NCBI GenBank assembly: GCA_025617745.1
Contig: CM046853.1
Location: forward strand, 55,766,643 to 55,830,642
Reading direction: 5' to 3'
Length of the DNA: 64,000 nucleotides
Source: Heliocidaris erythrogramma
Lineage: Eukaryota > Echinodermata > Echinoidea > Camarodonta > Echinometridae
How positions within the stretch are numbered: position 1 is the first letter of the stretch; every line of letters starts with the position of its first letter. Below the pieces are notes generated by a model. The model was not told the origin of the DNA. It was given only the letters and a program-made list of their open reading frames with translations, and searched no databases. The position numbers and the translations under genes were made by a program. Shown here piece by piece: positions 15,001 through 25,905 of this stretch.

Positions 15001-18000
15001 CAGGATTTTAAAGGAGGCACCTTCTTCGGTATTCATTTTGTCATCTAAAGCCTATATACATGTGTTCATATTTAGTATTCCAGAAACAGTTTGTACATTT
15101 AAGATGAAGATAAAAAAAATGAAACAGCTGCAATGTCTGCTTCCTTCTAATCCGATATGATATCTAATCATCTGTTAAAAATTCCATTATTACCCACTTG
15201 TAGAGACTTAACAGTGCAACATAAAAGAATGTAGCATCATAAAGACTTTCAAATAACCCCCCCCTAAAAAAAAAAAAAAAACAACCCCTCTTCTGTCATA
15301 TATTCTATTGATCGTACTTCTGATACAAAATATGATAGTGTGACTTTGACACATCCACAAAATGCATGAAACAGTATAGCATAATACATGAAAATGAACA
15401 TTGTGACTTCTTTTTGAAAACTAAATTTTGTACTAGTGTTAACAGTTTTTTAAAAAGAATGTAGGGTCCTACATCATTCATTCGCCATTATTTTTTAGAA
15501 ATGTACATAACATGTATTAAGTGGCCAGCGAACAGCCCACATGTAGGCCTATATTTTGTGGGAAGAGGAAACTTATGAAGCCAAGTATACAATAGAAGAA
15601 ATTCACTCAAAATAATACTATAAAAGCATGATAATCAAACAATGTATTAGACTAAAAAAAATTGAAATCTAAAAAAAAAAGGCTCTGATAAAAATAAATA
15701 ACACTTGTTACAGGATAATCTAAACATATACTCTGGGGAAAAAAGAGCTTCTGTAAATGAAAAGAAAAAAATATTTTTGAAACTGCTTTAAGATAAAATA
15801 AGATATACATGTACATGTAGTCAAATAGGATTATACAATAAATAAGTGATTAACGTTTACATATTCTAAATCATCAAATTTTGCAGCGATTTTAATTCCA
15901 ACAAGGTTATAAATTTACGAAACATTGCATTGATGATTAATCTAAAATAAAACTACATTTTGTATGACTAAGGTTCTCTTACTCACACAAATACATTATC
16001 ATCAACTTGATGCATCAGTGAACAATTTTATTGAAGATTACAATTTTGTATTGTAAAGCAATGTCAATATCCAAAATGACATACTCCTCTTCCAATGTAT
16101 TTTATACTTTCTATTTTAATAAACTTGTGTATGTATACACATAATTTAGTTACAGTAAATACACCATTAGACATAAAAGTCGAAACACTGGGCTACTGAC
16201 TCACCCATTTCATAGTGCCATGTACATATAAAATTCAATTTGGAAAATTCCATTGGCTAGAGCAATTGTTATACACGTTACACACGTATGTATTTTAAAT
16301 CTTACATGTAGATATTATCGCACATGAAAGAGAAATTGTTAGTTGCCATTTCACCAAAAATTTAACTTTTTTTTCTTGCTTTAATGAATTTATACTTAAA
16401 GTAGGAGTCTGGTATTAATAGTTTCAGTGTGAAAGTAGAGAAGATCATGAAATGAAACACAAGTAGTAATAGCATGGCTTATTTCTTTTAAATAAACAAA
16501 AGTAGTAAGAGCATAAAATGAAGCAGAAATATAGCAACATAAGATATTGCAATATCTTAAACCAATACAAACAAAAAGGGTGTTAATTTGTTTGAAGAAA
16601 TATTACAAAGCAAGTTGAAGTGAAGACCTAGATACCCGTGAACTGTTGGTGCATGTTACGCCAGGGTGAGTTGGTGAAGAAAGTTAACAAGAAGTGTTCC
16701 AAGAGAAGAGGATAGATATTATAAACATAAATAAAAAAAAGAGTGGTTTTAGAAAATAATATTTAAAAAAAAAGAAACACATAACCAAAAAAATTAGAAA
16801 CCATCTCACATTGCCGTGCATAACCCAGATCATTCTGTTGCTGCTGAGGTTTCGGTATGCCTACATGGTGACCTAGTGATAAGAAATTAATGATGATAAA
16901 AGGCAAATATCAAAATCAAAATAAATGGAATGATAAACAACTTTGTAAAAACTAGATAGGAAGACAATGTGTCACTAATATATGCTAATGCTAGTCTGTG
17001 ACATTTGTGCATGTACATGTACGTCAACAACCTTGATCTCTAGCCTAGAAACCTATAAAACATTTTGACTTGTTCAATAATTTGACCATAGCAGTAAATT
17101 TATCTGCTTACGGTAGTCTTGACTCTATCATCACACTTGGGCAAACCGGAAGAATCTTTAAAGACGTTTAATTACTATTCACCAATCCTGAATTGGGATT
17201 GTGAATGTCATAGTTCAGTAGGATATGCATATGGGGAGGAGAATCCATGAATTTGAATACATTCAGTCATTTAACTTGATGAAGTGCTTCAGGTTGAAGT
17301 ACTTCGCCTATGCCTACATGTAGTTTACATTTGGCCTGCGATTGGTCTACGGAGCCCATATACAGCCCATGTCCACTTTTCCGTGCCGTATCTGTGCGGA
17401 GGCATGAGGGGGCTGTGAGATTTTCGTACGGATTCACTGGCTCCGCGGCCTCTACAATTTTGTTTCGCGGGAAGTTATACAAATTTGAAAAAAAAAAAAT
17501 TAAGCATGAAGCCCGTAGTCCTTAGCCACCTAAGAAAAACGTAGACCAATATATGGTATGGCGCCCGGTGCAAATGTAAATCAAGCATTAATTATTATGT
17601 CACGTTATCAAGAAAACAGCGATGTCTCTGTTGAGCCGAAAGACATTACACAAAAAAGACCTTGATTTACATGTAGATCCGTCTCATTCATTTTGGTGGG
17701 GAATCTTGTAGATCATAGGTTTACCGTAAATCTTTCATCAGAACTAAATGTACACACATGTATAATTTCAAGGTTAGGTTTCCTTCATCGTTAATAGGCA
17801 ATGTGCATGGGTGCAACTCTGTTCCAACTCTTTATTCTGAAATAATTTAAGTACATGTATATGTACATTATTTGGTGTACTCAACAAGACATTTTAGAGT
17901 TTGGAAGTGCATTATCTTTACAATCTACAGGCTGAATTTAAACAATGCCCAATATGACAAGACATGTTTATGCCTATAATCATATGGGAAGTTTTAGGGA

Positions 18001-21000
18001 GTAGTAGATCTACCTTATCCTATTTAAAATACTATCTCAATATTTTTATTTATTTTTTCACCCCCAAAACTTTTACTCAAAATGCCACAATGCCTTAACC
18101 TAGGGGTCCAATAGTACCCCACAAAAATGTAAACTGAAGCATTAGAATGATTAATAATTCATAATATGTCATTTAGTAAGCAAAAAAATGTAACTTCTTA
18201 AGGTCATAAAAATGTAAATACCATTATATTTTTTCCTATTTATTAAAGAGAAGAGTCAAGAACCCCAACACAATTTACATTCTTTTAATATTACACTGTA
18301 ACCTTACATGTACAATGTAAGTCAGTATTAAAGTAAATCAAAAATTGCATATCAACATGAATCGATTCATATGATTTCTACACGTCACCCTAAACAGTTT
18401 CTAAATCAAAATCAATTAAACTCTCATTAAAAAAAATACCTACAATGTAACCCAACAGCAATCCAAACACTATCCCTACATGTACATTGTAGATCTTTGA
18501 CACAAGAGTAAATGTTGCAGGAGCAAATGTAGGATCAATATATTTTCCTCCATACTATAATGATAATGTACCAAATATTTTCACTGATTGTCTTCTGGCT
18601 TGGCTTCCTGCTGATCAATTTGTTGTGCATACGCTGGAGAAAGAATACAATTCTTTATGGGTTCGTAATGGAAATAAGACTACAGTATACATGTATGTAC
18701 ATGCCATTGAACAAAGCCAAAATGCAGTATATAGCCTAAATGCATGACAGAAGGCTTACAAATGTCACTACAAATGCTATCTTTGAACAATGTCCTCATG
18801 AAAACTCTCACAGTTCCAACCTTTTTTTCAAGAAAAAAAAATAGCACACACCACACACTGTAGAATAAATTGAATCTTCTTATTACAACTAGCACATGTT
18901 ATTTAGTAATGAAAACCAACAAGTCACTGGGGGCACTTTTAAGTCTACATGTACACGTGAAGTTGCTAATGCACAAAATCTTTAATAACTTTCAATGATA
19001 ACTATAAATATCAAACAGAAATGTAAGAGAAAATAAGGGTTTCAAACTGCCAATTAGCTCTGAATGCCTATAAACGAATTCTTCAGATATGATTTTAATG
19101 GCATACATGTAAATGCAAAGTCAAAAGTCAAGTTTTTAAAAACTTTTTAGCACTAAAATGTGTTTTATTTCATGACAAGAAAATGTCAGTTATTATGGCT
19201 TTGCTTCAAATGATCATTATGTCAGCAGAAATATATGTTCTCACCAACAGGCCTGTGAGTGGGGTTTCAAAAAAAAAAGTGGACAAAAAGCTGAAACTAG
19301 TTCACCTGATCTATTTACTTGTCTTCCGCTTATTTGAGGTAATGCAGATTGAACGGCCACCCACCTGACACATGCGGCGGCGGCGGCGCGGTCCAAACCG
19401 GAAATTGAAATCGGCGAGAATAATAAAAAAAAACGGATTTCCACTAAAAAGCAGAGATTTCACAGGCCTGCGTCAATTAAAGACTTGTATCAAATTATCT
19501 CACATAAAATCCTTGTCAGTATATATAGTCGAATAAAAACATCGGGGATTACATGTATGATGGGGAGCCCCATGTCTGCGCATCTAAGGTTTTGATCCGA
19601 AAATGAACAAGAATTTCTTCAATATTCCTCTAAAGCTTAATTTTATATTATTCCTGATATTCTAAAGAGTAAGTCTGCAAAAAATCTCATCAAAATTAGA
19701 GCAAGAACGATGCCATTTTCACAAGAAACGGTGGTCGTGTCATTTCAACATTGAAAAAAACAATGGTGCCCATGTCTGCGCACTCATTCATTTTACACGC
19801 AGTTCGGGAGTTTTGACGTGAAAGACAACATTTTAAGGCTTGTGAATAAAATGTCTGAAATAAGACCGTTTTTCATTATTTTGACTCGTTTTTTGCATGA
19901 ATACCTATCGCTATGATAAAGATGAAAAGTTTGTGTTCGTTGCGTGTTTTGTTTTATTAGAATCGCGCAGTTACGCGTGTGCGCAGACATGGGCACTGCG
20001 CAGACTTGGGCACTCTAGCCATACATGTAAGCCCCCTTAATGTAATCATTGTCTAAGCAGTTTGTGACTGCATGTATGCTGACAGGTTTCAAAGCCAGAT
20101 TCTTATACTTCAGCAGGTTATTACAATAAATTTTGTATAACTTTTGTACTGTATTGCAGTCCTGCAAATTTTTGTGATGTCTGCCATTGAAATATCCTAC
20201 TGTTTGTTTAGGCCAAAAGAGAAATTTCTGGTAGAAACATGTTGGGGAATATAGAATAAACATCTCAAAATTATAAACAGCTGCTAAAAAAATTCACATT
20301 AATCACACTAAGATGATCTTATACACTATACTATCATCTAATCCTTAAGTATCTATATTAAGTTAATTTCTTTTCTTTGCATCATGAAGATATTCATTCA
20401 TAAGGCTTAAATTGCAAGGAAACAAATTTGTAAAGATAAATCATCAAGACCAATTCTGAAAAAATAAGTATAATCTACTTGCATAACTACATACATGTAC
20501 CTCAGTACATATGTAGACTAGTTCATATCTTGAGTAGACACCAAAATGTTAGAAACAAATGAAAGTCATTTTCAGAAAATTAATTAGATTTCATGTCACA
20601 AATATTCATGTATCAAAAAGGTCCATATTTCACTTTTTTTTATTTTTTTTTCTTCAAATCCACTCTTGCCCTTTAGTTTCACCAAGTCTTCAACTTCAAG
20701 ACGTAACATCTGTGAGGATCATTCATTCATCTTTTCATTCATTCACAAAAATCAGTCAACGGAGGCCTGGTTGAGGCTACCAAACATTAGCTTTTAACTC
20801 AATTTTTCAACAATACCATTAACATTTTGAATAAATTTATTACAGTAGGCCCAAATGATAGCGAGAGAAATATCAGATACAGTTTCGAAATATGAAAATT
20901 ATTAGAAACATCCATGACCCCTAACCCTCCATTTGTCAGCACAGCGAATGCTTTCCCGTTGGAACAATCAACAGAAATGCAGCTCTGCGATTGGCTCGCT

Positions 21001-21424
21001 GCGTTAATGGCCGCTTCATGCCTGCTAACCCTATGCAAGGGGCCCCAACGCGCACAGATCGGCCAAACAAAGGAATACAAAGCAACCTCTATTTTGCTTC
21101 TTATTTTTTGGCCAGTTATGTTATACTTCATTTTTTGCTTGTATCCACGTGCACCGCAAGAGTGCGGACTTTCGGATGCAAGTTATTTTTTGAGCTAGAG
21201 ACATCAAATAATGAAATGGTAAAAGAGAATAGACGACGGAAAATCAGCACTCGGAGAAGAATAAAACCAATCTTACTACACGCCATGGATAAGAAAACAT
21301 CGGGCCTTCATATCGCTCCTACATTGAGAAATCGCATTGCGCTTACGGACAGCTCATGAATAACAAACAAGAAAATATATTAACACAAACTCGCCGTAAA
21401 CTCACCCATTGGCAAGCTTGACAT
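8986..21424 (-). CDS. Unrecognised minus-strand gene, N-terminal part (four spliced exons)
   Basis: Four small exons, in gene order 21424-21406, 16872-16810, 11861-11796 and 9054-8986, splice into 217 nt: 72 complete codons plus one base. Every junction is phase 1 and every intron is GT-AG. The start ATG at 21424 has A at -3. The peptide begins MSSLPMG, carries a QQQQ run at about residues 16-19, and then is rich in Tyr, His and Gln (for example GAYQNYQHRLMYNTL). There are no membrane segments or recognisable domains. Small exons of 63, 66 and 69 nt in one phase, with low-complexity Q/Y content, fit the disordered N-terminus of a nuclear regulator. That is inference, and I do not recognise the family. 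The reading frame is open at the left end, so the protein continues in exons not identified here or outside the window. Confidence 0.7.
9055..11795 (-). other. Intron 3 of the minus-strand gene
   Basis: AT-rich with a short poly(G) near 9210-9219. At about 10698-10770 a + strand frame reads like a decayed LINE reverse-transcriptase tail (LQELHQLPIKSAENLFRLK), but it is too short to call. Nothing else seen. Confidence 0.55.
11796..11861 (-). CDS. Minus-strand gene, coding exon 3
   Basis: 66 nt, phase 1 to phase 1. Acceptor CCTTTTTAG, donor C|GTAAGT (full consensus). Encodes HDSMVGDHYTASQLGAYQNY then Q, with split Tyr and His codons at its edges. Higher GC and balanced codons stand out from the AT-rich surroundings. 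Confidence 0.78.
11862..16809 (-). other. Intron 2 of the minus-strand gene
   Basis: About 4.9 kb, AT-rich, with C10 plus A runs at 12898-12923 and many TACATGTA motifs (for example 12124-12138 and 15806-15820). A 25-nt stretch at about 14524-14548 (minus) has AG and GT borders but would break the frame between exons 2 and 3, so it is not used in this model. Confidence 0.55.
16810..16872 (-). CDS. Minus-strand gene, coding exon 2
   Basis: 63 nt, entry and exit both phase 1. Acceptor TTATCACTAG, donor T|GTGAGA. Encodes HHVGIPKPQQQQNDLGYARQ between the split codons. The frame is fully open, and the exon is flanked by AT-rich intron. Confidence 0.7.
18581..18633 (-). CDS. Possible alternative terminal exon with stop codon
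   Basis: Follows a good polypyrimidine acceptor (TTCTTTCTCCAG). Entered in phase 1, it reads AYAQQIDQQEAKPEDNQ then TGA. Spliced to exon 1 it would give only a 23-residue product, so if real it is an alternative ending of the minus-strand gene or a poison exon. No in-phase donor lets it join exon 2. The Q/E-rich composition is coding-like, but the evidence is thin. Confidence 0.3.
19566..20013. mobile_element. Nested inverted-repeat element with CCCATGTCTGCGCA motif
   Basis: GTGCCCATGTCTGCGCAC at 19766-19783 is the exact reverse complement of 19979-19996. A second, weaker pair (19566-19582 and 19997-20013) lies outside it. About 450 bp, non-coding, consistent with a MITE or foldback. I could not define a target duplication. 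Confidence 0.55.
20014..21399. other. Non-coding, rising GC toward 21 kb
   Basis: The first part is AT-rich. From about 20930 the sequence is richer in CpG and carries overlapping open frames on both strands of about 100 codons. These have no splice support or recognisable motif and probably reflect composition just inside the minus-strand gene. Confidence 0.4.
21406..21424 (-). CDS. Minus-strand gene, coding exon 1 (start codon)
   Basis: Encodes MSSLPM plus the first base of a Gly codon (19 nt, phase 1 exit). The donor on the minus strand is G|GTGAGT. The start context is CAAGATGT, with A at -3. The short size means the start depends on the splice context and on phase agreement with the next exon. 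Confidence 0.6.
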
Positions 21425-21700
21425 CTTGAAAATATCTGCAATATGAGCCTCTGTAGTCAATCAAAATGTTCTTATATCAATGGAGTGCTTTTCAGCCTCC
21501 TCCGAAAAGCGAAATGTTCACTTTTATATCCAGGTACGCTTGGCAGGTCTCGGCAATCGTGAAGCTTCAACAAAACATTCCGCTGGAACTGTGCGTCTTC
21601 CGGTAAAAATTGAAGCTTTTGAAAGCCCGCCCGCAGGCGATGGACACAATATTTCTTTTGTTCTTCCTCTTTGTTGCGGATCGAGATTTTATGCGTATAT
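21425..21700 (-). promoter_or_regulatory. Probable 5' UTR and promoter region of the minus-strand gene
   Basis: Immediately upstream of the proposed ATG at 21424. GC and CpG are higher than in neighbouring DNA (for example CCGCCCGCAGGCG near 21630). No clear TATA box at a fixed distance. Inferred from position and composition only. Confidence 0.35.
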
Positions 21701-22279
21701 TGTTGAATTTGTTGCACTGAACACCTTTTCCATATCAGACATATATTTTGGACTTTCTTTCTACAAATATCTCCCTCTATCATTTTCATGAATTTTTGGT
21801 GCATGTCATTCTCTCTGTATCACTCTTTGAAGTTTCCTACTCGCTCTCCCTCTCTTGCTCTAGTTTTTTGTCACGGTCTCTCTCAGTCATAGTATTTGGG
21901 GAGGGGGATACAAATTAACCGGGAGGCAAAAAGAAAATTCGTTGTGCCCTTTTTGAAATAGGATGGGTGAACATCGTTTTGCTGAACGCAACAATTTGTT
22001 TTTAATGCTAATAGGCCAGTATAATATAAAGTTTTGTTGAAATCTTCCTTTAAAAGCCTTCAAAATAATATTCATAAACTGATCAATATCATTATACAGG
22101 CGTCATGTAAATATATAGAAGAAAATATCGCTCTACCCCTCCCCCCTAAAAAAAAAAGATAGAAAGAAAAGTAATTGTAATTTTTTAATGTTATACCAAT
22201 GTTCTAATGTTATATTAATGTTATACTAATTAACGCTGCTACAGGGCGCGAAAATTCCAACAGGTTGCTTAGAAGGTGT

Positions 22280-22362
22280 CTGCCTTCCCCCTCTCCTTCT
22301 CTCTCTCTCTCTTTCTTTCTTTCTCTCTCTCTCTCTCTCTCTTCCTCTCCCTCCCTCTCTCT
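22280..22362. repeat. CT-rich microsatellite
   Basis: Pyrimidine tract of CTCTCT and CTTTCT units on the + strand. Confidence 0.85.
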
Positions 22363-22830
22363 AACAGTGTGAGAAGAGAGGAGGCGACGATCAAGGGGGC
22401 TGACTGCTACCCTCCCCTTTATATGAATATCTGAAAACGCAACCGCCCCTCATTCTGACACAGTCATTAAAAATGCTTATAAGTGACCTAAATAAAATAA
22501 ATCGTTTTATTTATTCATCACCCATGATACGATGGAGAAGACTATCAAAATAGTGAAAATCAGTGCATTTCTCTTTACTCTGATTATTATTATTTTCCAA
22601 AACATATAGCAAAATGAGTTGATTCTTGGATCAATCTTAATGGTTTTTCTTTTCTACAAAAAAGGGTGTTATTTGGCTAAGTTCGCTCTCTATTTTTGGA
22701 CATATAGGCACTATAAATCATGAGGGAGGGGATGCCAGCGCCTTATTTTTTTTAATAACCCACATGCACACACGCTGGTATCGATATGCATATAGCACTT
22801 CATTTATTTGATGTATACGATAAAAGAGCA

Positions 22831-23020
22831 AACACGATAAGAACTACTTTCGAAAAATAAACTCAAGGCCAATTTCAAAGGCCTATTGTACTGCCCATAG
22901 AAATCAGGTTCGGATTATGTAATACACCTTTGTAATGTTCGCACATTTCTATATAGGTGATAGACAGGGCTATTGAAATTGTCTTGAGTTTATTTTTCGA
23001 AAGTAGTTTTTATCGTGTTA
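22831..23020. mobile_element. Short inverted-repeat element (MITE-like)
   Basis: Left arm AACACGATAAGAACTACTTT continuing CGAAAAATAAACTCAAGG. The right arm is its near-perfect reverse complement, ending GTAGTTTTTATCGTGTTA. Arms are about 50 bp and the element about 190 bp. No coding capacity. Confidence 0.75.
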
Positions 23021-23026
23021 TGTAGA

Positions 23027-23718
23027 TAAAATGCCTTGCTGAAGGGCATAAGTGCCGTGCCGGGACCGAACGCCAGATCCTCGCATCTCCATGCAGTCAA
23101 GCGCCTTAAAGGAGAATGAAACCCTGGGGAAATATCCATTTTAATGAAAAGATAGTAAAGAGAGAAGCAATTTTTAAAAAGTTCCATCAAAATCGGTTAA
23201 GAAATGAAAAAGTTGTGAAAGTTTGAAAAGTCTCGATTTACTTTCTATGGCGATCCTCAAATTGGCTATTTGCTTCAATGTGGCAGGTTTTTGTGGACAA
23301 CCCTCCATATGTTTTGTACACAAAATTTCATATTTTCTCCATTATCTCTAAAGATGCTACTTGTCTCTTTGTGACCTCAACATATGTTGTGTAAAATACA
23401 TTTTACCATGATATACATAGAGCTAAAAAAGAGACAAGCTGTACCTTGAGAGATAATGGAGAAAATCTGAAATTTTGTGTACAAAACATATGGAGAGTTG
23501 TCCACAAAAACCTGCCACATTGAAGCAAATAGCCAATTTGAGGATCGCCATAGAAAGTAAATCGAGACTTTTCAAACTTTCACAACTTTTTCATTTCTTA
23601 ACCGATTTTGATGGAACTTTTTTAAAATTGCTTCTCTCTTTACTATCTTTTCATTAAAATGGATATTTCCCCAGGGTTTCATTCTCATTTAAACCACTGG
23701 ACCACGGCACCTCTGGAA
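23027..23718 (-). repeat. tRNA-derived SINE split by a foldback insertion
   Basis: On the minus strand the outer pieces (23718-23693 and 23105-23027) join into a tRNA-like head: GAGGTGCCGTGGTCCAGTGG, then TTAAGGCGCTTGACTGCATG, and a B-box-like GGCGTTCGGTCCCGGC. The empty site reads GCGCC-TTAA-ACCACTGG on the + strand. Most likely a SINE or tRNA relic rather than a working tRNA. Confidence 0.65.
23106..23692. mobile_element. TTAA-flanked foldback element, about 580 bp
   Basis: Starts TTAA-AGGAGAATGAAACCCTGG at 23106 and ends with the reverse complement, then TTAA at 23689-23692. The arms of roughly 240 bp are nearly identical inverted copies around an 80-bp loop. The TTAA duplication is the target site expected for piggyBac-type transposition, so this is probably a non-autonomous piggyBac-like MITE. 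It sits inside a tRNA-derived SINE. Confidence 0.8.
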
Positions 23719-23897
23719 TATAATGCCCCTTCACAACGATCACTTTTTATTTAAAAAAACAACGTCCGTTTGTCTGTCTGTGTGTTTGTTTGTTTATCGT
23801 TTGATGTCTTTTTGTGAGCGTTTAAAGCTTTTATTATTTATACTCTGTTGGTTGTGGACATTCTAGAGGTGTATCCAGCATCGCGGTCATGATGAAG

Positions 23898-23921
23898 CCC
23901 CCCCCCCCCCCCCCCCCCCCC
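23898..23921. repeat. Poly(C) tract of 24
   Basis: Uninterrupted C run directly abutting the inverted-repeat element at 23922. Confidence 0.95.
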
Positions 23922-24457
23922 GTAGAGCCCACAAATGTAAAAATCTATACTATACGAATGTCAAAATAACCACTATTTTTTTTTTTTTTTTGCAGATGCT
24001 TTTCTGCATTTATTTCATAGTCAATGTAAACAACAGTTGCTTTCAAATGTAACATATAAAGGATGAGGCGATAAACTTACATAAAAATAATTGAGTGTTA
24101 CATCATGAATGTAAACCATCTTACAGTGATAACATATACACGTACCAATAATACAGTGAGTATAGATATAATTCTATATAAAACATTTGATGATGTAGGT
24201 ACAATTATTTACAAAATGCAGAGGGCAAAACTATCATAAGCAACTAACATAACATGTCAACCACTATAACATAACATGTCAACCACGATTGTAAACATAA
24301 CCACAAATGTAACAAAAATTCTCCCACAAATGTAAAAATCTGTTTAACCATAAATGTAAAAACGCCTACAAATGGAAAAACCCCACAATTTCCATATTTT
24401 TACATTTGTGGTTATTCTTACATTTGCGGTATAGATTTTTACATTTGTGGGCTCTAC
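23922..24457. mobile_element. Inverted-repeat element with CACAAATGTAAAAATC subrepeats
   Basis: A 29-bp perfect terminal inverted repeat (begins GTAGAGCCCACAAATGTAAA) bounds about 536 bp. The internal sequence holds further copies of CACAAATGTAAAAA and a direct duplication of ATAACATGTCAACCAC. No open frame for a transposase. The C-rich flanks hide any target duplication. Confidence 0.75.
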
Positions 24458-24697
24458 ACCCCCCTCATTCAATCAATCAATATATTAAGACATGCAATTG
24501 GTCTGTGGTACTGGTATGGGCTGCCCAGAGTCACCCCCCCCCCCCTCTCCGTTATATCATTTTTGTTTTATACAACTACTCTCAGAATGTTTAAAAAAAG
24601 GAGATTTATAAACATTTGTTTTGTTGCACCCTGGCCCCCTTAACATTTTTCCCCCAAGCACGCCAGTCATGAATAAACATTAATATTGACCAATAAT

Positions 24698-25897
24698 CAC
24701 TGGCGTGAGCAAGGGGACCCGGGGCAGGGGGCCATGGCTCCCCTCTATTCAGCCACCAAAAAAAAACAAGTGAGAGCGAAAAAGCGGGGGAAGTGAAAGA
24801 AAACGGCCTAAAAAAAACGCTACATGCCGTTATCTTTCTCTCAAAAGTTGCTAAAACGTCAAAGTTTTCGCGCTTCGCGTGGGAAGGGGGGAAATAACTC
24901 TCCTCTCCCTGCACCAACTCCTGTTACATAGTGAAATGTTGCATCCAAATAATTGAAAAGCAGTCCGGGCGTCGAACTAAAACTTTCCGCCTTAAAAAAT
25001 TGTTTGCTACGAGCCGTTATCTTTCTCTCAAATTTGCTAAAACGTAAGAGCTTTCGCGCTTTGAGCGGGAGGGGGGAAGCTCCGCCTCCCTGCACCCACC
25101 CTTGTTACATATACAGTTCAGTATTGCGTCCAAAAGCAGCCAGGGCGTCGAACTAACATTCGGCCTAAAAAAAGGTGCTAAAACGTTAGAGCTTTCGCGC
25201 TTCGTGCGGGAAGGGGGAAAACTTCCTCTCCCTGTTACATAATTATACAGTGCAGTATTACGTCCAAATAACTGAAACGCAGCCAGGGCGTCGAACTAAC
25301 TTTCCGCCTAAAAAAATGTGGTAGAGACGTTATCTTTTCTCTCAAATTTGCTGTAAAACGTCAGAGCTTTCGCGCTTCGTGCGGGGGGGGGGGGGGGGGG
25401 GGACCCCCTCCCCCCCCCCCCCCACTCCATGCACCCACCCCTGTCACGTACAGTGCAGTATTGCGTCTAAATAACTGAAAAGCAGTCAAGGCGTCGAACT
25501 AACATTCGGCCTAAAAAAAGGGGGGTAAAACGTCAGAGCTTTCGCCCTTCGCACCGTAGGGGGAAAGTCCTCCTCCCTGCACCCACCCCTGTTATACGGT
25601 ACTGTATTACGTCCAAATAAATGAAAAGCAGTCAAGGCGTCGAACTATGACTTCCGCCTAAAATTTGTTTGCTATACAAGCCGTTTATCTTTCTCTCAAA
25701 TTTGCTAAAACGTCAGAGCTTTCGCGCTTCGCGCGGGAAGGGGACCCCCCCCCCCTCCCTGCACCACCCCTGTTCACTACAGTGCAATATTGCGTCCGAG
25801 TTCACAGCCGCCCCCTAAAATGAAATACTGGCCATGCGGTTGGATCATTCACGTCTGCCCCCCCCCCCCCTATTGAAAAATCCTGGCTACGCCTGTG
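24698..25897. mobile_element. hAT-like element with internal tandem repeats
   Basis: Flanked by the exact 8-bp direct repeat CCAATAAT (24690-24697 and 25898-25905). Termini CACTGGCGTGAGCAAGG and, reversed, CACAGGCGTAGCCAGG match the CA.TGGCGTA type of hAT ends. The interior is five or six degenerate copies, 130-200 bp apart, of a unit containing GTCCAAATAA, GGCGTCGAACTAA and AGAGCTTTCGCGCTTCG. It encodes no transposase, so it is non-autonomous. Confidence 0.8.
25383..25423. repeat. Poly(G) then poly(C) hairpin-prone tract
   Basis: G20 followed closely by C-rich sequence with a run of 14 C, inside the tandem array of the hAT-like element. It could fold on itself and is likely error-prone in assembly. 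Confidence 0.9.
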
Positions 25898-25905
25898 CCA
25901 ATAAT

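Larger units (their letters stand above)
16873..21405 (-). other. Intron 1 of the minus-strand gene
   Basis: About 4.5 kb. It contains a possible alternative terminal exon (18581-18633) and a nested inverted-repeat element (19566-20013). The remainder is AT-rich and featureless apart from a GC-richer patch near 17310-17460, where both strands stay open by chance. Confidence 0.5.

Noticed and set aside
20799-21804. Overlapping frames of about 100 codons on both strands
   Set aside because: Both strands are open at once, with no recognisable motif or splice support; best explained by higher GC near the minus-strand gene start.
23027-23105. Functional tRNA gene
   Set aside because: tRNA-like boxes are present but the sequence is interrupted by a transposon and continues into a SINE-like body.
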